From: Glandiceps talaboti
Lineage: Eukaryota > Hemichordata > Enteropneusta > Spengelidae
Direction of reading: 5' to 3'
DNA length: 64,000 nt
Assembly: GCF_964340395.1 (NCBI RefSeq)
Contig: NC_135552.1
Span: 12,118,194 to 12,182,193 of the forward strand
In this document: in pieces, positions 61,601 to 64,000 of the stretch
Numbering within the stretch: the first letter of the stretch is position 1
Layout: every line of letters starts with the position of its first letter
Made by a program: the position numbers and the translations under genes
The notes under the pieces: generated by a model
Database searches by the model: none
What the model saw: the letters and a program-made list of their open reading frames with translations, nothing else
Told to the model about the DNA's origin: nothing

Positions 61601-62530
61601 TATGGGGATGGTTAGACTATACCAAGTCACCATGGGGAGGATCAGACTATACCAAGTCACTATGGGGATGGCTAGACTATACAAAATCACCATAAGGAGG
61701 GCTAGACTACACCAAGTCATGATATTGATAAGGTAGGCTAGACTACACCAAAATACTGTGGGGAAGGCTAGACCATATCAAGTCACTATGGGGAGGGCTA
61801 GACTATACCAAGTCACCATGGGGAGGTTAAACTATACTAAAACAACATTGGGAAGGCCAGACAATACAAAACCACCTTCGTGGGGGCATATATGTTGGAC
61901 TTTACTCCAGGGTCTATACATACATTCATACACAAGATATACATGCAAACACAAAGTAACAAAGTGACATCTATACTTATACAAATTACATGTATTTCTA
62001 CACACAATACACATTTTAGTAATTTCTACATACACACAACACACATTTTAGTAATTTCTACACACACACAATACACATTTTAGTAATTTCTACACACACA
62101 CAATACACATTTTAGTAATTTCTACACACACACACACACACACACACAACACACACTTTAGTAATTTCTACACACACACAATACACGTTTTAGTAATTTG
62201 TACACACACACAACACACATTTTAGTAATTTCTACACACACACACAACACACATTTTAGTAATTTCTACACACACACACAACACATATTTTAGTAATTTC
62301 TATACACACACACACAACACAACACACACAACACATATTTTAGTAATTTCTATACACACACACACAACACAACACACACAACACATATTTTAGTAATTTC
62401 TACACACACACACAACACACACATTTTAGTAATTTCTACACATTTCTAAATTAGAAACAAACCTTAGCCTCTGGACTATCTTTATCTTTCAATTCTCCTA
62501 AATCTCCTGGACCAAGTTGAAACAGTGACT
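25404..62530 (-). CDS. USP40: Ubiquitin-specific protease 40 (USP40), 3' 28 exons
   Basis: Cysteine protease of the USP family that removes ubiquitin from proteins. The 28 exons encode 1206 residues, lacking only about the first 70 of a human-length (about 1235 aa) protein, including the Cys box to the right of the window. Zinc-ribbon cysteines are 105, 108, 153 and 156 (visible numbering). The His box is YGGHYQAYI (His237) and the third catalytic box WFDFNDS (Asn423-Asp424), followed by SAYMLFY. The 186 residues between the boxes show the catalytic domain is split by a long insertion, as in vertebrate USP40. Residues 489-1133 form a series of ubiquitin-like segments; the protein ends GIRIHVGDFG (human: SIHVGSFR). 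All introns are GT-AG and phases are continuous throughout. Introns are repeat-rich but no exon is broken. Confidence 0.97.
26124..26224 (-). CDS. USP40: USP40 exon (residues 1134-1166)
   Basis: ALQFESAKLDDFSTAEDDLG then KDRLRQEAEDRKK; human DDDDDFSTIRDDTGKEKQKQ. The donor is the weaker AAAAG|GTAGAC. Confidence 0.93.
26250..26612. repeat. (AATC)n microsatellite with decay
   Basis: Long imperfect AATC array in a USP40 intron. It includes an internal duplication (AATTAATCAATCATC-type blocks). Confidence 0.88.
26717..27096. repeat. (TTTAG)n pentanucleotide array
   Basis: About 75 tandem TTTAG units over 380 bp, with only a few TATAG variants (26735, 26765, 26950, 27070). Very homogeneous, so recently expanded or homogenised. 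Confidence 0.95.
28337..28400. repeat. (TA)n microsatellite
   Basis: About 31 perfect TA dinucleotides in a USP40 intron. Confidence 0.95.
29551..29563 (-). promoter_or_regulatory. DR1 nuclear-receptor-type motif
   Basis: TGACCTTTGACCT, the exact complement of AGGTCAAAGGTCA, in a USP40 intron just before the octamer-motif array. Confidence 0.3.
29735..30295. repeat. Degenerate ~60-bp repeat rich in ATGCAAA and CATTAATA
   Basis: About nine degenerate units of roughly 55-65 bp. Each has TATGCAAAGT or CATGCAAAT, then TTCATTAATATGCAAA, then CTGTGAATGTCCATA-like sequence. More than a dozen ATGCAAA cores occur on the plus strand, and ATTAATATGCAAA is the most constant part. Confidence 0.75.
30688..30815. 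mobile_element. 128-bp palindromic foldback element
   Basis: The 31 bases at 30688-30718 are the exact reverse complement of 30785-30815. The interior continues the pairing imperfectly (GTTTGTCACTACG against CGTAGTGACAAGA). It is GC-richer and has more CpG than its flanks. It looks like a young MITE, or a strong RNA hairpin if transcribed in the USP40 pre-mRNA. Confidence 0.8.
31089..31199 (-). CDS. USP40: USP40 exon (residues 1097-1133)
   Basis: Lys/Arg-rich GKGRQTRGKKKGG then LRQAPYYLKDGDTIGIK. QAPYYLKDGDTIG is nearly identical to human. Confidence 0.97.
31862..32097. repeat. 79-bp tandem triplication
   Basis: Three tandem units, the second and third nearly identical. Unit includes TTGTAAAATTGTTTAATGTA and CCATCACCAATTTCTG. 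Confidence 0.9.
32795..32960. repeat. Degenerate ~75-bp tandem repeat
   Basis: Two to three diverged units with GATTTCAATAACGGAACAG-like and ACTATCTATTTTGAC-like blocks. A further piece lies near 33260-33320. Confidence 0.5.
33020..33188 (+). mobile_element. LINE reverse-transcriptase ORF 3' relic
   Basis: In the frame from 33078 the plus strand reads LRTVNIWNSLPENVVNAPAV, N, a stop, then LKNEYDAL. IWNSLPxxVVxAPxxxxFKxxLD is the usual end of CR1/Jockey-type non-LTR retrotransposon ORF2. The in-frame stop and short length show a dead 5'-truncated copy. Confidence 0.7.
33650..33875 (-). CDS. USP40: USP40 exon (residues 1021-1096)
   Basis: RIPDTRNYTAEEELMWDTSK, then RLVLPVEHIKIAKHIREKYE and WLVIQDV; human RIPGERTYAPALDLVWNAAQ and YRLPVEKIEIAKYFPEKFEW. 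Confidence 0.97.
34353..34418 (-). CDS. USP40: USP40 exon (residues 999-1020)
   Basis: Short exon encoding RHKLTNGNMLCVQVLPQEEN; human REYKLGRRIEICLEPLQKGE. Found from splice phase and homology. Confidence 0.94.
34484..34758. mobile_element. TTAA-flanked foldback MITE, copy 1
   Basis: 275-bp element with long inverted ends (AGTGACCATGTGGAT..., GGTATTTATTTTGGATTTTT). Left flank TTAA, right flank TGAA. Same family as the copies at 38679 and 41255. No coding capacity. Confidence 0.85.
35385..35880. repeat. Degenerate ~80-90 bp tandem repeat
   Basis: Four to five diverged units containing GGTAGGGAAC, GTAAAATGACAGGGGAACT and AGATTTGACCT-like blocks. Old compared with the 39-bp array that follows. 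Confidence 0.5.
36571..36751 (+). mobile_element. Interspersed element piece inside 39-bp array, copy 1
   Basis: Starts with (AAT)n, then ATTTATTTCTTAAAAAGTAA and ATCTCAAAGCGCCTTACATT. Repeated almost exactly at 36993. A diverged relative at 48547-48620 (TTATTTCTTGTAAAA, CATCTCAGCGCATTGTACAG) shows it is a dispersed family. Confidence 0.7.
36993..37173 (+). mobile_element. Interspersed element piece inside 39-bp array, copy 2
   Basis: Offset exactly 422 bp from copy 1 and near-identical to it. The second copy therefore arose by tandem duplication of array plus insert, not by a second insertion. Confidence 0.8.
38679..38979. mobile_element. TTAA-flanked foldback MITE, copy 2
   Basis: 301-bp element, ends AGTGGCCATATGGATGA and TCACCCATATGGCCACT. 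Flanks TTAT and TTAA. The interior carries a second inverted pair centred on a TTGTACGTACAA palindrome. Confidence 0.88.
39011..39248 (-). CDS. USP40: USP40 exon (residues 920-998)
   Basis: GEIEISKDATLEDLKMQVLT then LPQMMEISVPTINFLRLRVI; human GDIEISEDATLAELKSQAMT. Ends within Lys999 (AA|GTAAGT, phase 2). Confidence 0.97.
39371..39480. repeat. (CA)n microsatellite
   Basis: CA/CGCA array about 110 bp long, roughly 120 bp upstream (in gene direction) of the exon at 39011-39248. Confidence 0.95.
39897..40017 (-). CDS. USP40: USP40 exon (residues 880-919)
   Basis: NGDHMLILEGKLPPRGFIRL then PIYLY; human SGDTLLLIEGQLPPLGFLKV. Confidence 0.96.
40656..40757 (-). CDS. USP40: USP40 exon (residues 846-879)
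   Basis: CLKLMLEKAGLEGNAWHMRK then TNWCGEA; human CLKLMLKKSGLQGDAWHLRK. One of the best-conserved exons. Confidence 0.97.
40990..41240 (+). repeat. Interspersed repeat family Y, copy 1
   Basis: Aligns with 58450-58700 in the same orientation. Shared blocks include GGTTCACCG, ACGCAGTATT-like, CTCTATTTCAAA, TTTGTATGGT and TGGAGTTTTCTTGAA. It ends just before foldback copy 3. Confidence 0.5.
41255..41554. mobile_element. TTAA-flanked foldback MITE, copy 3
   Basis: 300-bp element with perfect TTAA on both sides (41251-41254, 41555-41558). Ends AGTGGCCATATGGATGAG and TCATTCATATGGACACT. It shares the central TTGTACGTACAA palindrome with copy 2. Confidence 0.9.
41639..41725 (-). CDS. USP40: USP40 exon (residues 817-845)
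   Basis: ITLTFTPGDPSSKNPDMEIM then VDKKISVDK; human has GTEMEIVVEETISVRD. Confidence 0.96.
41840..41928 (-). CDS. USP40: USP40 exon (residues 787-816)
   Basis: HEKQSIAAAGLTQGLRLVIE then PGAPPKTNE, equivalent to human LKEAELKMGSSLGLCLGKAP. It joins the 44389-44506 exon directly in phase, skipping the coding-like segment at 42638-42838. Confidence 0.93.
42379..42476. repeat. (CA)n microsatellite
   Basis: Nearly perfect CA array of about 98 bp. Confidence 0.95.
42638..42838 (-). other. Unassigned coding-like segment
   Basis: A 66-codon open stretch with balanced composition (QFEEQFEITSDTLGKHITKY, DFTPLDQGVISIQGLKIVSP, CSHFDINSDKEIKSL). It follows a good acceptor (TTTTCAACACAG|ACAG) and ends at a TGA. 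Its phase does not fit USP40 exon 44389-44506, which joins the 41840-41928 exon directly. It may be a terminal exon of a nested gene, an alternative exon or a relic. Family not recognised. Confidence 0.3.
44389..44506 (-). CDS. USP40: USP40 exon (residues 748-786)
   Basis: SVETLKATILSRLGLINDRK then GRLRVDDDNVGLKPP, equivalent to the human IKAIKELKL...LRPIDRNGKL region. Leaves in phase 1. Confidence 0.92.
45320..45458 (-). CDS. USP40: USP40 exon (residues 701-747)
   Basis: SAVRLAEMEAERHSKMVSFI and NYPVIPIEISKDE. Moderate conservation; phases 2 in, 0 out. An ATG/AAT trinucleotide repeat lies about 20 bp upstream of the acceptor. Confidence 0.9.
45476..45531. repeat. Trinucleotide (ATG)n/(AAT)n repeat
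   Basis: Fourteen or so ATG units followed by AAT units, beginning about 20 bp from the acceptor of the 45320-45458 exon, where the polypyrimidine tract would be expected. Confidence 0.92.
45905..46100 (+). other. CpG-richer island in an AT-rich intron
   Basis: About 200 bp with markedly higher GC and CpG (CTCACCGGCCTCCCATCGTC, CACGGCCTG, GAGGGCGCCCC) than the flanks. The plus-strand ORF over it has no domain character. Possibly an inserted element. Confidence 0.3.
46172..46473 (-). CDS. USP40: USP40 exon (residues 601-700)
   Basis: The largest exon in the window. Encodes a ubiquitin-like segment (PVLLCITYNASTGAPDELNR, FPRDCTIGELKVIL, HDDGKTLDELKFDNGEKL). Donor GTAGG|GTAAGG, leaving in phase 2. 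Confidence 0.93.
46535..46606. repeat. (AATC)n microsatellite
   Basis: About 17 near-perfect AATC units just upstream (gene sense) of the 46172-46473 exon. Confidence 0.92.
47385..47458 (-). CDS. USP40: USP40 exon (residues 576-600)
   Basis: SIQDAGVCNDSQIFMWNGQE, equivalent to human IADGEDIFVWNGVE. Confidence 0.93.
47756..47846 (-). CDS. USP40: USP40 exon (residues 546-575)
   Basis: VVCSDKLNQDTCLHIAKETP then IGLHLYDYIS, matching human VPAGLHIYQSL. Confidence 0.92.
48193..48364 (-). CDS. USP40: USP40 exon (residues 488-545)
   Basis: EKYDQAVNTIDVKLL...IIALSIDRRKAVADLKTMIA, equivalent to the human FDKRKTLGDLRQSI region. Ubiquitin-like beta-grasp pattern. Confidence 0.93.
48547..48640 (+). mobile_element. 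Diverged member of the element in the 39-bp array
   Basis: Shares the (ATT)n start, the TTTATTTCTT block, and a CATCTCAGCGCATTGTACA block matching CATCTCAAAGCGCCTTACA of the array inserts. Confidence 0.5.
49193..49274 (-). CDS. USP40: USP40 exon (residues 461-487)
   Basis: Helix-like KKQRAYKISETLLEEIMIEN then AVLEAE. Joins the catalytic domain to the first ubiquitin-like segment. Splice phases match both neighbours. Confidence 0.88.
49739..49899 (-). CDS. USP40: USP40 exon with Asp/Asn box (residues 407-460)
   Basis: CWFDFNDSRVHPIKTKDLQ and SGKQSAYMLFYRR form the C-terminal signature of USP catalytic domains. Asn423/Asp424 are the expected third triad residues. Confidence 0.97.
50914..51155 (-). 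CDS. USP40: USP40 exon (residues 327-406)
   Basis: FLRQHNETFDFDS then a low-conservation polar linker (SSSKSTNTLSTEM, EGSPKRLKENPPEV, CRKKTKPKR). Likely disordered, with basic clusters. Leaves in phase 2. Confidence 0.93.
51470..51538 (-). CDS. USP40: USP40 exon (residues 304-326)
   Basis: ALISQTGVSWNKRFKKHCGP then ISK, equivalent to human ISWNKKYRKQHGPLRK. Confidence 0.95.
52325..53165. repeat. CTCF-core-like repeat cluster
   Basis: Seven units of AACACTAGAGGGTGCTATA, usually followed by TACTTGAAAGG, at about 52692, 52742, 52792, 52834, 53065, 53112 and 53154. Two separate close matches to the CTCF core flank them: CCACTAGAGGGT on the minus strand at 52325-52336 and ACACCAGAGGGCAG at 52545-52558. 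The vertebrate core is CCASYAGRKGGC. Units are about 45-50 bp apart. A CpG-rich insert at 52861-53060 splits the array. Confidence 0.75.
52861..53060. other. CpG-rich insert within the CTCF-like array
   Basis: About 190 bp with some 15 CpGs (GAGCGTCGCAGTCACACGTC, TTAGCGTCGATTCTAGTAAA), unlike the CpG-poor repeat units on both sides. It is bordered by matching repeat units, so it was inserted into, or retained within, the array. Confidence 0.5.
53190..53336 (-). CDS. USP40: USP40 exon (residues 255-303)
   Basis: Start of the insertion between the His and Asp boxes. Weakly conserved; VLAAVLVQEGGPTHTLTLDK aligns with the human ILKAILLEE region. The donor lies next to a CTCF-core-like repeat. 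Confidence 0.93.
53479..53604 (-). CDS. USP40: USP40 exon with His box (residues 213-254)
   Basis: YELFSVVIHRGSGYGGHYQA then YIRD. The catalytic His is in GGHY (residue 237). The exon ends LGNWSSP, after which the frame enters the insertion. Confidence 0.97.
54640..54783 (-). CDS. USP40: USP40 exon (residues 165-212)
   Basis: GAKLRALPTVLTISLLRFSY, the typical USP 'LP..L...L.RF' core strand, then YKETGKFTFPMEIDMAPF. Confidence 0.97.
55307..55453 (-). CDS. USP40: USP40 exon (residues 116-164)
   Basis: EDFLDLTLPVAG (USP strand motif), GLEDAL helix, and YRCEVCRKLVDAKK with the second CxxC (Cys153, Cys156). Confidence 0.97.
55801..56283. mobile_element. Foldback DNA element adjoining 63-bp array
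   Basis: About 100-bp inverted arms at 55801-55900 and 56182-56282, roughly 80% alike (GTGAATGAACGGAACCTGTT against GTGAATGAATGGAACTTGTT). An inner inverted pair is present (TTTGATAAGAACAGTT against AACTGTTCTTATCAAA). Non-coding and MITE-like. The outer part of the right arm is the unit of the adjoining minisatellite. Confidence 0.75.
56240..56985 (+). repeat. 63-bp minisatellite, 12 copies
   Basis: Perfect 63-bp periodicity: the block GATGTCAGTAGTT recurs at 56268, 56331, 56394 and so on to 56961. The unit is TGTAACAAGTTCCATTCATT, CACAGTCTGATGTCAGTAGT, then TGTAACATAGAAGTATGTATGAA in pieces. A multiple of three, so ORFs (NVTSSIHSQSDVSSCNIE) are by-products. Confidence 0.95.
57006..57044 (-). 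CDS. USP40: USP40 exon (residues 103-115)
   Basis: 39-nt exon encoding IICQECGRVSERE. It supplies the first CxxC of the zinc ribbon (Cys105, Cys108). It lies directly after a 63-bp minisatellite. Confidence 0.93.
57650..57669. repeat. (GGT)n microsatellite
   Basis: Short GGT run in a USP40 intron. Confidence 0.85.
58450..58700 (+). repeat. Interspersed repeat family Y, copy 2
   Basis: Matches 40990-41240 with about the same block order. No ORF or termini identified. Confidence 0.5.
59304..59429 (-). CDS. USP40: USP40 exon (residues 61-102)
   Basis: Contains QQHDVQELNRILFSAVESS, the QQDxxEL-type motif of USP catalytic domains, then LVGTAGQDLISKLYHGAIVN. Phase 0 at both ends. Confidence 0.97.
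60110..60223 (-). CDS. USP40: USP40 exon (residues 23-60)
   Basis: Encodes VRVIPIQLQRLFSRLLLLDQ onwards to SFGWTNNE, closely matching human. Helical part of the catalytic thumb. Phase 0 at both ends. Confidence 0.96.
61258..61870 (+). repeat. 30-bp minisatellite
   Basis: About 20 imperfect copies of CTATGGGGAGGGTTAGACTA followed by TACCAAGTCA. The left third is the most diverged. ORFs over it (MGRVRLYKVT repeats) are by-products. Confidence 0.93.
62010..62445 (+). repeat. ~32-bp minisatellite with internal (CA)n
   Basis: About 12 units of ACACATTTTAGTAATTTCTA alternating with short CA runs of varying length. It ends about 20 bp before the donor of the 62463-62530 exon. Confidence 0.93.
62463..62530 (-). 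CDS. USP40: USP40 exon (visible residues 1-22)
   Basis: Enters in phase 1. Encodes SLFQLGPGDLGELKDKDSPE plus AK, equivalent to the human ALFSLGPEELG region just after the Cys box. Acceptor TGCCCAG|AGTCAC, donor GCTAAG|GTTTGT. Confidence 0.93.
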
Positions 62531-63177
62531 CTGGGCAGAAAGCAAAAATTAAAAAAAAATACATAAGAAATACATAAACGTGTCCAAATGACATTTTGTA
62601 TTATAGCATTCTTGTATTTTCCTTTCAACACTTGATATTCTTTTGTGTGTGATTTTATAGGAACATATATTAGCACCATAACAATTGTACTGCACTGTTG
62701 AGATAAACCGTTTTCTGTACCTAGGGGGTACGACCAGCTAACAATGTATCTTGACAGCACAGTAAACAGGCTATATGACAGAACCCCAAGCAGCGTGATT
62801 GTTAGTATGGCATACTCAGTGTGCTTGAGGTGTTCTCTGTGGTTGTACTTTCAATGGAATAGCATAGCGAGTGAAAATACAGCAAACACAGTTTGAGAGC
62901 AAATACCTCTGAATACCCACACCAGCACTCACACCTCATCGGGTTCTGTCATTATGACATGTTTATCCAAAACAGTAATATCATAAAAAATCATCCGATA
63001 TGATCACACTATTTTGTGTACAAGTAACAATCAACCATTCATTTGCATACTTATTTGCATACAGGTATACAATAATGTTTTTGGTACAACACAGCAATAC
63101 AAACACCACCAATATGCTTATATATACACTTTGATGCAACAAATACATGTGTAATTTGATTGATAACTGATTGATCA

Positions 63178-63226
<49 letters not shown>

Positions 63227-64000
63227 TGCACGCATGCATGCATGCATGCACAATTGATCTTATCAAAAACTGTTTGTCACTACATTATTATAACAGTAAA
63301 TTTTGTGCATTAACATGACAATCTCAACTGACTTGTCTGTGTACAGTTTCAATGTTCATTAAATTCAACTATGTAGTTAATTTTGATTTCACAATTAATA
63401 TCATCTACATAGGCTCTCCTTGTTTGATTAAAACAAGCAGTGGTTCTAATTCAGCTGAAGAGAAACAAATTAGATGGTTACAAGTTTCCTTTCTTTATTA
63501 TATCAAATGTTTTTTATTTATTTGTCTTTTTATTAAAACTCAATGTTTCTAAGTTGTCATAGTTTATCAGTGTTCAAAACCTCAAATGTCTGTCTGACAA
63601 TCTATGACATCATTTCCTACCCTAAAAAAAACCCTCTAATTATTTAGTAATGACCCTATTAGTATTGACACCTACTCCTTACAACATAACTAGTCAACAG
63701 ATTTCATGAAATCAAAAAACCAAGGTTTCAATCCCAAGCTCTCACATTTGTGATTTGTTATTAGTGGACTTTACACTGGACTTTCAAAATCTGAAAATAA
63801 TCTGGAAATAAAGATTCTATCCTATCAGAAAATCAAATGCAAATGATAAGTATACAGTAGAAAACTGATAATTCAATATGACAAATAATTTGTACATGTT
63901 TTTCATCTGTACAAAGATACATATATACAGCTTAATACAATGATATGAAATGAACAAAGACTATTAATTTTGTAGCATAATTGGTCTGTCTCCTTTCTGC
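62531..64000 (-). other. USP40 intron, right edge
   Basis: No exon was found here. In particular no GGTCYLN-type Cys box is present on the minus strand, so the catalytic-Cys exon lies beyond 64000. It contains the CA/GCAT repeat and otherwise unremarkable AT-rich DNA. Confidence 0.6.
63179..63250. repeat. (CA)n then (GCAT)n microsatellite
   Basis: CA run passing into GCAT/GCAC tetranucleotides. Confidence 0.92.

Noticed and set aside
61414-61695. ORF of MGRVRLYKVT repeats
   Set aside because: By-product of the 30-bp minisatellite; unit sequence drifts without codon-like constraint.

Overview
The window is metazoan nuclear DNA: AT-rich, intron-rich, with GT-AG introns, many microsatellites and several families of short interspersed and foldback repeats. 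The two recognisable protein-coding genes, both on the minus strand, are animal genes. Their sequence and the repeat style (composite elements with internal tandem repeats, TTAA-flanked foldback elements, overuse of TACATGTA) suggest a non-vertebrate, probably marine, animal. The phylum cannot be settled from this window.

Positions 1-18956 hold the 5' part of an IGF2BP/IMP-like RNA-binding protein gene. Exon 1 (18761-18956) and exon 2 (16380-16449) together encode the first RRM. The gene continues leftwards; no further exon was recognised, so 1-16379 is taken as intron 2. Intron 1 and the promoter lie in a relatively CpG-rich block (about 16.5-19.3 kb). This block also holds an inverted duplication and a plus-strand ORF that looks like half a PHD finger.

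Positions 18957-25403 are the IGF2BP-like promoter plus intergenic DNA and the USP40 3' UTR. They contain microsatellites and one copy of a composite repeat whose other copy lies at 3.05-4.31 kb.

Positions 25404-62530 hold 28 exons (1206 codons plus stop) of the orthologue of USP40, a ubiquitin-specific protease. Every exon was placed by splice sites, unbroken phase and homology to vertebrate USP40. The exon with the catalytic Cys box lies beyond the right edge. The His box is in the exon at 53479-53604 and the Asp/Asn box in the exon at 49739-49899. The remaining exons encode the long C-terminal region of ubiquitin-like folds and the conserved C-terminus.

USP40 introns carry most of the unusual structure: three TTAA-flanked foldback elements of 275-301 bp, a near-perfect 128-bp palindrome, a minisatellite apparently amplified from a transposon terminal repeat, a 39-bp minisatellite with an embedded interspersed element, a CTCF-core-like repeat cluster around a CpG-rich insert, an octamer-motif array and a LINE relic. 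The two genes are in tandem (USP40 3' end to IGF2BP-like start codon about 6.4 kb) and show no obvious functional link.
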